From Pandoraea vervacti (lineage in GTDB: Bacteria; Pseudomonadota; Gammaproteobacteria; Burkholderiales; Burkholderiaceae): 64,000 nucleotides of DNA. Shown piece by piece: positions 8,969-17,061 of this stretch; within the stretch, counting starts at the first letter, position 1, and each line of letters starts with the position of its first letter. The notes beneath the pieces were generated by a model. That model was not told the DNA's origin, made no database searches, and was given only the letters and a program-made list of their open reading frames with translations. The DNA is taken from positions 2,480,001-2,544,000 of the forward strand of contig NZ_CP010897.2 in assembly GCF_000934605.2 (NCBI RefSeq), read 5' to 3'. A program made the translations under genes and the position numbers.

Positions 8969-9913
8969 ATGGCCAGCAACAGCACCACCTCGAAGGATTA
9001 CCCGCGCGATCTCGTCGGCTATGGCCGCCATGTGCCGTTTGCCGACTGGCCGGGACGCGCGCGAATTGCCGTTCAGTTCGTGCTGAATTACGAAGAAGGC
9101 GGCGAAAACTGTGTCTTGCATGGCGATCGCGCCTCCGAGCAGTTCCTGTCCGAGATCATCGGCGCCGCCGCGTACGAAGCACGCCACATGAGCATGGAAT
9201 CGATCTACGAGTACGGATCGCGTGCCGGCGTGTGGCGCATCCTGCGCGAGTTCGAGCGTCGCGGCCTGCCGCTGACCGTATTCGGTGTGGCGATGGCCAT
9301 GCAGCGTCATCCGGAGGTGACGGCTGCGTTCCAGGAACTGGGGCACGAAATCGCGTGTCACGGCTGGCGGTGGATTCACTACCAGAATATGGACGAGGCG
9401 ACCGAGCGCGAGCACATGCGCATCGCCATCGAGATCTTCAAGGAAATGACCGGCAGCGCGCCGCTTGGCTGGTACACGGGCCGCGACAGCCCCAATACGC
9501 GCCGTCTCGTGGTCGAGCAGGGCGGTTTCGTCTACGACGCCGACAACTACGGGGACGACCTGCCGTTCTGGACGCAGGTAGAGACCGCTAACGGCGACGT
9601 GAAACCGCATCTGGTCGTGCCGTACACGCTCGATTCCAACGACATGCGTTTTGCGGCGCCGCAGGGCTTCAACACGGCCGACCACTTCTTCCATTACTTG
9701 CGCGATGCGTTTGACGTGTTGTACGCCGAGGGAGATGAGGCGCCGAAGATGCTGTCGATCGGGATGCACTGCCGCTTGCTCGGACGCCCCGGGCGTTTTG
9801 CCGCGTTGCAGCGCTTTCTCGATCACATCGAAAAGCATGACCGCGTGTGGGTGTGCCGCCGTATCGACGTGGCGCGGCATTGGCAGGAACGCCACCCGTT
9901 CGTGGCGGCCTGA
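8969..9913 (+). CDS. puuE: Allantoinase PuuE
   Basis: A 314-residue cytoplasmic hydrolase opening allantoin to allantoate. It belongs to the polysaccharide-deacetylase fold family, not to the dihydroorotase-like allantoinases. The PuuE-type N-terminus YPRDLVGYGR and WPGRARIAVQFVLNYEEGGE is clear, as are GHEIACHGWRWIHY and GWYTGRDSPNTRRL. The length is normal for the family. It begins a same-strand run with uraD, alc and allA, covering OHCU to glyoxylate plus urea. Confidence 0.93.
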   Translation: MASNSTTSKDYPRDLVGYGRHVPFADWPGRARIAVQFVLNYEEGGENCVLHGDRASEQFLSEIIGAAAYEARHMSMESIYEYGSRAGVWRILREFERRGLPLTVFGVAMAMQRHPEVTAAFQELGHEIACHGWRWIHYQNMDEATEREHMRIAIEIFKEMTGSAPLGWYTGRDSPNTRRLVVEQGGFVYDADNYGDDLPFWTQVETANGDVKPHLVVPYTLDSNDMRFAAPQGFNTADHFFHYLRDAFDVLYAEGDEAPKMLSIGMHCRLLGRPGRFAALQRFLDHIEKHDRVWVCRRIDVARHWQERHPFVAA

Positions 9914-10105
9914 ACCGCGCGCTTGAGTGGCAAGCTCGGTCCGCAGGCTGGATTCGCACGTGATCGAGCGAAGCGGGGACCGTTGTCCGCGGGCTGGCCA
10001 TCTGCCGAGCGTGGCGGCCAAAACGAAAATTGAATCCGACAGGCGTCATCGGGCTGCGCAATGCGTGCGGCGGGGCGCCACCTTGGTTCTCCAGGAGAGC
10101 AGTGA

Positions 10106-10639
10106 ATGAATGCCCCGTTGCCTATGACCCAACGAACCGTAGCCGAATTGTCGGCGCTGCCGCGCGCCGAGTTCATCGCCGCGCTCGACGGCATTTTCGA
10201 GCACTCGCCGTGGGTGGCCGAAGCGGCTTGGGACGACCGTCCGTTCGCCACAGTCAATGCGCTGCATGACGCCATGTGCCAGGCGGTGATCGACGCCGGC
10301 GAAGCGCAGCAACTTGCGCTCATCCGCGCTCACCCGGAGTTGGCCGGCAAGGCGGCAGTGCGTGGCGAACTGACGGCCGAGTCGACCCGGGAACAGGCAG
10401 GCGCCGGCCTCGATCAGTGCAGCGAACAGGAGTTCGCGCGCCTGACCGAGCTGAACGACGCGTACAAGGCCAAATTCGGCTTCCCGTACATCCTGGCAGT
10501 GCGGGGGCACACGCGCAGCAGCATCATCGAGGACTTCGCTGCACGACTGGAGAACAGCCGTGCGGAGGAAATCGAGGCGTGTCTGCGTCAGATTTTCCGC
10601 ATCGCCGGTTTCCGTTTGCAGGATCTCTTGCGCGACTGA
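10106..10639 (+). CDS. uraD: 2-oxo-4-hydroxy-4-carboxy-5-ureidoimidazoline (OHCU) decarboxylase
   Basis: A 177-residue enzyme that decarboxylates OHCU to S-allantoin, the third step of urate breakdown. Key family motifs are the catalytic His76 in AHPELAG and the FGFPYILAVRG segment at about residues 124-134, with RTxEL-type spacing of the helical fold. ATG 10106 has a good AGGAGAG ribosome site. It lies 192 bp after puuE and 60 bp before alc; no gene is visible in either gap. Confidence 0.92.
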   Translation: MNAPLPMTQRTVAELSALPRAEFIAALDGIFEHSPWVAEAAWDDRPFATVNALHDAMCQAVIDAGEAQQLALIRAHPELAGKAAVRGELTAESTREQAGAGLDQCSEQEFARLTELNDAYKAKFGFPYILAVRGHTRSSIIEDFAARLENSRAEEIEACLRQIFRIAGFRLQDLLRD

Positions 10640-10699
10640 TCGGCGTCGCGCGCAGGTTTCGAATCCGTTTCAGACTTTACCGAATCATCAGGAGTTGGC

Positions 10700-11722
10700 A
10701 TGGCCCTCGCCCCGCAAGACCCGAACGCACCGGAATTCGTGCGCCGTTACGTCAATCTGGCCGACCCGCGTCTTGGCGCTCAGGCGCTCATCGCCAGCGA
10801 CGAATTCTTTGCGGCCAAGGAGCGCATGCTCAGTCCCGAGCCTGCCGTCTTCATTCCCGGCAAGTACGACGAGAACGGCAAGTGGATGGACGGCTGGGAG
10901 ACGCGTCGCAAGCGCGTGAACGGCTACGACTGGTGCATCGTCAAGCTCGCGCGCCCGGGCGTGCTGTTCGGGGTCGATCTCGACACCAGCCATTTCACCG
11001 GCAACTTCCCGCCCGCCGCATCGCTCGAAGGCTGCTACAGCCCGAACGGCGCGCCGTCGGACTCGGCCGAATGGTTCGAACTGTTGCCCTCGACGACGTT
11101 GCAGGGCAACGCGCATCACTACCATGCCATTGCACAGCAGCGCGCAGTCACGCACGTGCGCGTGAACCTGTATCCCGACGGCGGGCTCGCCCGCCTGCGC
11201 CTGTACGGCCTGCCGCAAAGCGACTGGGCCGCACGCTCGCGCGACGAACTCATCGACCTGATCGCGATGGAAAACGGCGGCTATGTCGTGGCGGTCAACA
11301 ATCAACACTTCGGCCTCGCCTCCAACCTGCTGATGCCCGGGCGCGGCGTGAACATGGGCGACGGGTGGGAGACACGCCGTCGTCGCGAGCCGGGCAACGA
11401 CTGGGCCATCATCGCGCTCGCGCAGCCGGGCGAGATCAGCAAGATCGAAGTCGACACGGCGCACTTCAAGGGCAACTTCCCGGACCGCTGCTCGATTCAG
11501 GCCGCGTTCGTCACGGGCGGCACCGAGCAGTCGCTCATCACGCAGTCGATGTTCTGGCCCGTGTTGCTGCCGGAGCAAAAGCTCGCGATGGACAGGCAAT
11601 TCACTTTCGACGAGCCGGTGCAGAAGCTGGGCGCGATCACGCACATCCGCTTCAACATCATTCCGGATGGCGGGGTGTCGCGTCTGCGGCTGTGGGGGCG
11701 CCTGAGCGAGAAGACGGCATAA
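10700..11722 (+). CDS. alc: Allantoicase
   Basis: A 340-residue enzyme that hydrolyses allantoate to S-ureidoglycolate and urea. The two-fold internal repeat expected of allantoicase is visible: DGWETRR with DWCIVKLARPG and DTSHFTGNFP in the first half, then DGWETRR with DWAIIALAQPG and DTAHFKGNFPD in the second. ATG 10700 follows an AGGAG site at proper spacing. The next step is catalysed by AllA, encoded 127 bp downstream. Confidence 0.95.
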   Translation: MALAPQDPNAPEFVRRYVNLADPRLGAQALIASDEFFAAKERMLSPEPAVFIPGKYDENGKWMDGWETRRKRVNGYDWCIVKLARPGVLFGVDLDTSHFTGNFPPAASLEGCYSPNGAPSDSAEWFELLPSTTLQGNAHHYHAIAQQRAVTHVRVNLYPDGGLARLRLYGLPQSDWAARSRDELIDLIAMENGGYVVAVNNQHFGLASNLLMPGRGVNMGDGWETRRRREPGNDWAIIALAQPGEISKIEVDTAHFKGNFPDRCSIQAAFVTGGTEQSLITQSMFWPVLLPEQKLAMDRQFTFDEPVQKLGAITHIRFNIIPDGGVSRLRLWGRLSEKTA

Positions 11723-11849
11723 GCCGCATGGCGGAATTAGCAGGCAAATAGCAGGAAAGTGGCAGCACTACGCCCTCTCGCAGTCGACGACAGACGATCG
11801 ACGCGCGGCGCGAGGGGGCGCAACGAACAAGGCAAAAAAGGAGCAGGGT

Positions 11850-12419
11850 ATGCGCGATGTGCGCGATATGTGCGATATGTCCGATACGGCATCACCGGCA
11901 TTGAAGATCGAGCGACTCACGCGCGAGGCATTTGCGCCGTTCGGCGACGTGATCGAGTTGGCAGGGGCGAAGCATTTCGCGATCAATGGCGGCACGACCG
12001 AGCGATTCCACGATCTGGCGACGGTGGACCTGGGCCCGGAGGGCGGGCGCACGCTGGTCAACGTCTTCCGAGGTCAGCCGCGGCAGCTGCCGTACGAGGT
12101 GAAGATGCTGGAGCGTCACCCGCTGGGCAGTCAGGCGTTCATCCCATTGAAGACCACGCCGTATCTGGTCGTCGTTGCGCCCGCGGGCGAGCTGGACGTG
12201 AGCCGGATCCGCGCGTTCGTCTCGGATGGCTGGCAGGGTGTGAACTACGCCAGGGGCGTGTGGCACCACCCGCTGCTCGCGTTGCACGAGGTGAGCGACT
12301 TCATCGTCGTGGATCGGGGCGGCGACGGGCACAACTGCGACGAACTGGATCTGCCCTCGACGTACTGGCTCACGCAGGCCGAACTGGACGCCGTACAGGC
12401 CAGACCGAAAGCGGCGTGA
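11850..12419 (+). CDS. allA: Ureidoglycolate lyase AllA
   Basis: A cupin-fold enzyme of 189 residues that splits ureidoglycolate to glyoxylate and urea. The diagnostic region is FAPFGDVIE, INGGTTERFHDL and NVFRGQPRQLPYEVKMLERH, followed by GSQAFIPL. ATG 11850 follows AAAGGAG. The first about 15 residues are an extension over the E. coli form and are encoded by a 9-bp tandem repeat (11856-11882), so the true start could be a later ATG. It ends the allantoin block and is followed by an intrinsic terminator. Confidence 0.92.
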   Translation: MRDVRDMCDMSDTASPALKIERLTREAFAPFGDVIELAGAKHFAINGGTTERFHDLATVDLGPEGGRTLVNVFRGQPRQLPYEVKMLERHPLGSQAFIPLKTTPYLVVVAPAGELDVSRIRAFVSDGWQGVNYARGVWHHPLLALHEVSDFIVVDRGGDGHNCDELDLPSTYWLTQAELDAVQARPKAA

Positions 12420-12440
12420 TTCAGCCGGAGCGGACGGAGC

Positions 12441-12480
12441 AGACAAGGTAGACAAGGCAGAGAAGGCAGACGGGGCAGGA
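12441..12480. repeat. Imperfect 9-bp tandem repeat downstream of allA
   Basis: Four adjacent units (CAGACAAGG, TAGACAAGG, CAGAGAAGG, CAGACGGGG) plus a partial fifth lie between the allA stop and its terminator. The period is 9 bp, non-coding as far as I can see, and differs from the 9-bp repeat at the allA start. It may reflect slippage. Confidence 0.55.
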
Positions 12481-12488
12481 ATAGAGAG

Positions 12489-12513
12489 CGCCGGGCACAA
12501 GCCCGGCGTTTTT
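12489..12513 (+). terminator. Intrinsic terminator of the allantoin gene block
   Basis: A perfect 8-bp GC-rich stem CGCCGGGC / GCCCGGCG with an ACAA tetraloop is followed by T5. It separates the allantoin genes from the ATP-grasp/Anbu operon. The remaining sequence to 12825 holds no supported gene and presumably the next promoter. Confidence 0.85.
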
Positions 12514-12825
12514 CCTTTGCGGAGGCAAAACGGGCGAGCGCGCGAGGCAGGACATGAAGCAGGACACCAGGCAGGGCACGGTTGGCGGATGCTGCGGTCG
12601 CACGCCAACCGGGGTAAACACAAGCGTCTTCGCCAAAAAACAGCTCCTATACTTCGAATCACCGAAGTGGTGCGTCTTTGACGGCGCGATTGGGTGCATC
12701 GCGGGCGTTTTGGCGGTGCAGGGGAGGCTTGTCAGGCGCGTCGCACCGAAAACGTGCGCAAAGGGTGACAACAGCTCGGGCATGGATATTGCTCGATCTC
12801 GACACGGCAATCTGCGGAGAAGCGT

Positions 12826-14250
12826 ATGGTCGAGAGCTACAACGAGATGGCGAGCATCACAGGGGCGACGCGCTCGCACTACCGGCGGTTTGACGATTGG
12901 CTCCGATGTCAGACGGACGATGTCCTGCACCACAAGCGCGCCGAGGCCGATCTGGCGTTCCGGCGGGTCGGCATCACGTTTGCCGTGTATGGAAACGAAG
13001 CGGGAACGGAACGTCTCATTCCCTTCGACCTGATTCCCCGAATCATTCCGGCGCATGAATGGCAGACCTTGCAAACGGGGTTGCGTCAACGCGTCGAAGC
13101 CCTGAACAAATTCATCCACGACGTTTATCACGATCAGAACATTCTTCGCGCGGGCGTCATTCCGGCGGAGCAGGTGCTCAAGAACGCACAGTACCGTCCG
13201 GAGATGCAGGGCGTGGACGTTCCCGGCGACATTTATTCCCATATTGCGGGCGTGGACGTCGTCAGGGCGGGCACGGGCGATGACGGCGTGTTCTACGTTC
13301 TGGAGGACAACCTGCGCGTGCCGTCCGGCGTGTCGTACATGCTGGAGAACCGCAAGATGATGATGCGGCTATTCCCGGAGCTATTTGCCAGAAACCGCAT
13401 CGCACCGGTCGAACACTATCCCGACCTGTTGCTGGACAACCTTCGCGCGGTAGCCCCGATGGGCGTCGACGATCCCACGGTCGTCGTCATGACGCCGGGC
13501 ATCTACAACTCGGCCTATTTCGAGCATGCGTTCCTCGCGCAGCAAATGGGTATCGAGCTTGTCGAAGGGCAAGACCTGTTCGTCGAGGACAACCTCGTCT
13601 ACATGCGCACCACCAACGGCCCCAAGCGCGTGGACGTCATTTACCGACGTATCGACGATGATTTTCTGGACCCGCTGGCCTTTCGCGCGGACTCCACGCT
13701 CGGGGTGCCAGGCCTGCTGAGCGTCTATCGGGCGGGGCGTGTCACGTTGGCCAACGCGATTGGCACCGGCGTTGCCGACGACAAGTCCATTTACCCGTTC
13801 GTGCCCGACATGATCGAGTTCTACCTTGGCGAGAAGCCCATTCTGAACAACGTGCCGACCTACCAGTGCCGTCGTCCCGACGATCTCGCCTACACGCTCG
13901 ATAACCTCGGTGAACTTGTCGTCAAGGAAGTCCACGGCGCCGGCGGCTACGGCATGCTGGTGGGACCGGCGTCGACCAAAGCCGAGATCGAGGCCTTCCG
14001 CCAACGACTCATCGCCAGACCCGATGGTTATATCGCGCAGCCCACGCTGGCGCTGTCGGCATGCCCGACCTTCGTCGAAGCGGGCATCGCACCGAGGCAT
14101 ATCGATCTGCGTCCGTTCGTACTGTCGTCCGGCAAAGGCGTGACGATGGTGCCGGGCGGACTCACGCGCGTTGCGCTCACCGAGGGTTCGCTCGTCGTCA
14201 ACTCCTCGCAGGGGGGAGGAACGAAAGATACCTGGGTGCTGGAGAAATAA
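12826..14250 (+). CDS. Circularly permuted ATP-grasp protein (DUF404/DUF407, COG2308 type)
   Basis: A 474-residue member of the circularly permuted ATP-grasp group predicted to ligate an amine to a carboxylate through an acyl phosphate. Recognisable segments are RVGITFAVYG near residue 45, the IPFDLIPRIIPAHEW block, FVLEDN-like VLEDNLRVPSGVSYM (about 163-177), and KEVHGAGGYGMLVGP with PGGLTRVAL near the end, which form the nucleotide site. ATG 12826 follows CGGAGA. It is first of four genes with alpha-E, transglutaminase and Anbu. Homologues are cytoplasmic; no biochemical substrate can be assigned. Confidence 0.88.
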   Translation: MVESYNEMASITGATRSHYRRFDDWLRCQTDDVLHHKRAEADLAFRRVGITFAVYGNEAGTERLIPFDLIPRIIPAHEWQTLQTGLRQRVEALNKFIHDVYHDQNILRAGVIPAEQVLKNAQYRPEMQGVDVPGDIYSHIAGVDVVRAGTGDDGVFYVLEDNLRVPSGVSYMLENRKMMMRLFPELFARNRIAPVEHYPDLLLDNLRAVAPMGVDDPTVVVMTPGIYNSAYFEHAFLAQQMGIELVEGQDLFVEDNLVYMRTTNGPKRVDVIYRRIDDDFLDPLAFRADSTLGVPGLLSVYRAGRVTLANAIGTGVADDKSIYPFVPDMIEFYLGEKPILNNVPTYQCRRPDDLAYTLDNLGELVVKEVHGAGGYGMLVGPASTKAEIEAFRQRLIARPDGYIAQPTLALSACPTFVEAGIAPRHIDLRPFVLSSGKGVTMVPGGLTRVALTEGSLVVNSSQGGGTKDTWVLEK

Positions 14251-14293
14251 CGGACGTCCGGCCAGAGACAACGAAAACCATCGGGAAGCCATC

Positions 14294-15301
14294 ATGCTCA
14301 GCCGTACCGCCGACCACTTGTTCTGGATGGCCCGCTACATGGAGCGGGCGGAGAATACTGCGCGTCTGCTCGACGTGAATCTGCAAAACCTGTTGCTGCC
14401 GCAGGCGGCCATGGAAGCCGTCGACGACGAAGACGACACCGACATGGCGCATGCGCTTGCCGGCCACATCGAAAACGAGGCGGGCTGGCGCGCCACCTTG
14501 CGCATCTCCGAACTGGAGCCCGCCTTCGATCGCAAGCATGCACGCGCCACGCGCGCCAACGTTCTCGACTTCGTCGTGCGCGATCGGGACAACCCGTCGA
14601 GCATCGCGTGCTGCCTGGCCGCCGCCCGGGAAAACGCGCGTGCCGTGCGCGGCACACTGACCACTGAGCTTTGGGAAACGGTCAACAGCACCTGGCTCGA
14701 ATTCCCGCGCATGCTCGACCTGCTCGAACGCGATCCGGCGCATCTCTTCGAGTGGGTGAAGGTGCGCTCGCATCTTTCGCGGGGCGTGAGCTTCGGGACC
14801 CTGTTCCAGGACGACGCCTTCTACTTCACACGCCTTGGCCTCTTTCTCGAGCGCGCCGACAACACCGCCCGAATACTCGACGTGCGCTTTCACGAAGCCG
14901 TTCGCGTGGACAAGGCTGGTCCCGACACCTCCCATCCCACCGACTTTTACTATTGGTCCGCCGTGCTTCGCAGCGTGTCTGGGTTCGAAATCTACCGGAA
15001 GGTCTACCGCGACGTGATTACGCCCGAGCGCGTCGTCGAACTGCTCATGCTCAATCCCCATATGCCGCGTTCGTTGCTTGCATCGCTCGACGGTGTCTGC
15101 GAGAACCTCGCGACGTTATCCAACGGCCAGTCGGGCGACGTGGAGCGCTACGCCGGGAAACTTCAGGCCGACCTCAAGTACACCGACATCCAGCAGATTC
15201 GGCAACAGGGTCTGCACCCCGTCCTGACCGAGTTTCTCGAGCGAGTCTCCGTGCTCGGCAACAAGATCAGCCAGACCTTCCTGATCCCGCTCGCCGCCTG
15301 A
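14294..15301 (+). CDS. Alpha-E domain protein (DUF403, COG2307 type)
   Basis: A 335-residue, almost fully helical protein starting MLSRTADHLFWMARYMERAEN, the hallmark of alpha-E proteins. WARENARAVR-like ARENARAVRGTL occurs around residue 120, and a second FLERADNTARILDVRFH copy at about 190 echoes the N-terminus, suggesting internal duplication. These proteins always accompany COG2308 ATP-grasp proteins and are thought to be structural or catalytic partners in a peptide-ligation reaction. ATG 14294 was chosen because it is the conserved start; the open frame upstream overlaps the previous gene. Confidence 0.87.
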   Translation: MLSRTADHLFWMARYMERAENTARLLDVNLQNLLLPQAAMEAVDDEDDTDMAHALAGHIENEAGWRATLRISELEPAFDRKHARATRANVLDFVVRDRDNPSSIACCLAAARENARAVRGTLTTELWETVNSTWLEFPRMLDLLERDPAHLFEWVKVRSHLSRGVSFGTLFQDDAFYFTRLGLFLERADNTARILDVRFHEAVRVDKAGPDTSHPTDFYYWSAVLRSVSGFEIYRKVYRDVITPERVVELLMLNPHMPRSLLASLDGVCENLATLSNGQSGDVERYAGKLQADLKYTDIQQIRQQGLHPVLTEFLERVSVLGNKISQTFLIPLAA

Positions 15302-15305
15302 CGCC

Positions 15306-16112
15306 ATGCGCCTGACCATTCGTCACGAGACCACGTACCGGTATGACACGCCGGTGCGCTACACCATTCAGCAGCTTCGGCTGACACCGGCAGCGTCGGA
15401 AGTGCAGCGTGTCGTGCACTGGCGTCTGAGCGCGCCCGGCAAGCTCACGCCCTCGCGCGATGCCTACGGCAACGACATGCATACGCTGGTACTCCACCAG
15501 CCGCACGACACGATCCATCTGCTGGCCGAAGGCGAGGTCGAAACGATGCCGCTCACCGACGGCAAGCTCGGCGAGACGAGTCATGCCGTGCCGGTGTTAT
15601 GCTTCGCCAGCGCAACGCCCCTGACCGGGCGCAGCGACGGGATCGACGCACTCGCCGCGCAGGCCAGGGTTGCCACGCCGGGCGACTTGCTGGCGCTGGC
15701 GGCGTCCATTTGCGAACAGGTCGACTACGAATCGGGAATTACCGCAGTGACCAGCACTGCCGCGCAGGCGCTGGCGCTGGGGCGGGGGGTCTGTCAGGAC
15801 CATGCCCACCTCATGCTCGCCGTGTGCCGGGCGCGCGGCGTGCCCGCGCGGTACGTCAGCGGCTACATCGATCCGGGCGACGTGCCGCATGCGGCCAGCC
15901 ACGCGTGGGTCGACGTGTGGGTCGACGGGGCCGGGTGGGTGAGCATCGACGTCACCCATGCGTGCTTTGCCAGCGGCAACTACTGCCGGCTGGCCGTCGG
16001 ACGCGACTATGAATCTGCCGCGCCGGTCAGAGGCATGCGCAGCGGCGGGGCGAGCGAGGCGCTGCACGTGTCGGTGAGTGTCGACACCGCGCCGCTCGAC
16101 CAACAACAATAG
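15306..16112 (+). CDS. Transglutaminase-like cysteine protease with bacterial N-terminal domain
   Basis: A 268-residue two-domain protein. The N-terminal beta domain (about residues 1-90, starting LTIRHETTYRYDTPV) is the bacterial transglutaminase-like N region. The catalytic core has Cys163 in GRGVCQDHAHLM, His199 in ASHAWVDVW, and Asp215 in WVSIDVTH, so the papain-type triad is intact. It starts four bases after the alpha-E stop. No signal peptide is seen. In this context it is predicted to cleave or form amide bonds made by the ATP-grasp partner. Confidence 0.88.
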   Translation: MRLTIRHETTYRYDTPVRYTIQQLRLTPAASEVQRVVHWRLSAPGKLTPSRDAYGNDMHTLVLHQPHDTIHLLAEGEVETMPLTDGKLGETSHAVPVLCFASATPLTGRSDGIDALAAQARVATPGDLLALAASICEQVDYESGITAVTSTAAQALALGRGVCQDHAHLMLAVCRARGVPARYVSGYIDPGDVPHAASHAWVDVWVDGAGWVSIDVTHACFASGNYCRLAVGRDYESAAPVRGMRSGGASEALHVSVSVDTAPLDQQQ

Positions 16113-16161
16113 CTTTTCGCGTGACGAGGCAGCGTGCCTCGCACGGCAAGACAGGAACGAC

Positions 16162-17010
16162 ATGACGTATTGCGTGGCCATGAAGCTCGATGCCGGGCTG
16201 GTCTTTCTCTCCGACACCCGCACGAACGCGGGCGTCGATCATGTGAGCACTTTCCGCAAGATGCTCGTCTTCGAGCGTCCGGGCGAACGCGTGATCGTGC
16301 TGCTCTCCGCGGGCAATCTGGCGCTGACGCAGGCGGTGCGCCAGCAACTCGTCGAAGCGCGCGACGCCGAAACGCTGTGGACGGCCAAGACCATGAGCGA
16401 CGTCGCCCGCGTGGTCGGGCAGGCCATTCGCGACGTCTACGCGCGCGACGCCAAATCGCTCGAAGCGTTCGGTGTGGATTTCAATTGCAGTTTCCTGCTT
16501 GGCGGGCAGATCGCCGGTGCCAGAAGCCGTCTGTTCCAGTTGTATTCGGCGGGCAACTTTATCGAGGCGTCGTCCGTCAATCCGTATTTCCAGATTGGCG
16601 AGTCCAAGTACGGCAAGCCGATCATCGACCGGCTCGTCACGCCTGCCACGTCGCTCGACGACGGCGCCAAGTGTGCGCTGATTTCGATGGATTCCACGCT
16701 GCGCTCCAACGTTTCGGTCGGCCTGCCGCTCGACTTGCTCGTCTACGAGGAAGACAGTTTGCGCGTGACGCGTTTCGCGTCGCTCGACGACGACAATGCC
16801 TACTACAAGATGATCCACGACACGTGGGGCTCGCGGCTGCGTCAGGTGTTCGGCGAGTTGCCTGAGCCGCAATGGGCGACGCTCGACACGACGAGCGTGC
16901 CTGCCTCGCTGCCGCCGCGTGCCGAGCCGCCCGAAGGCATGCCCGGTGCGCACGAGGCGGGTAGCGTGCAGTCGCTCGCACAAACGGTGTCGCCGAAGAT
17001 GCCGTCGTGA
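16162..17010 (+). CDS. Anbu proteasome-like peptidase (ancestral beta subunit)
   Basis: A 282-residue Ntn-hydrolase related to HslV and 20S proteasome beta subunits. Removal of Met1 exposes Thr2 (MTYCVAMKLDAGLVFLSDTR) as nucleophile; Asp18 and Lys33 (STFRKMLVF) are the expected active-site partners, and LLSAGNLA matches the proteasome beta signature. ATG 16162 is therefore strongly favoured. It sits 49 bp after the transglutaminase gene; the ATP-grasp, alpha-E, transglutaminase and Anbu set is a recurrent cluster in proteobacteria. There is no ATPase unfoldase gene nearby. Cellular substrates are unknown. Confidence 0.87.
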   Translation: MTYCVAMKLDAGLVFLSDTRTNAGVDHVSTFRKMLVFERPGERVIVLLSAGNLALTQAVRQQLVEARDAETLWTAKTMSDVARVVGQAIRDVYARDAKSLEAFGVDFNCSFLLGGQIAGARSRLFQLYSAGNFIEASSVNPYFQIGESKYGKPIIDRLVTPATSLDDGAKCALISMDSTLRSNVSVGLPLDLLVYEEDSLRVTRFASLDDDNAYYKMIHDTWGSRLRQVFGELPEPQWATLDTTSVPASLPPRAEPPEGMPGAHEAGSVQSLAQTVSPKMPS

Positions 17011-17061
17011 GCGAGGGTGGCGAGCGGGGGGTGTCGGTCGGGTCATTAGTCCGTCAGCCCG

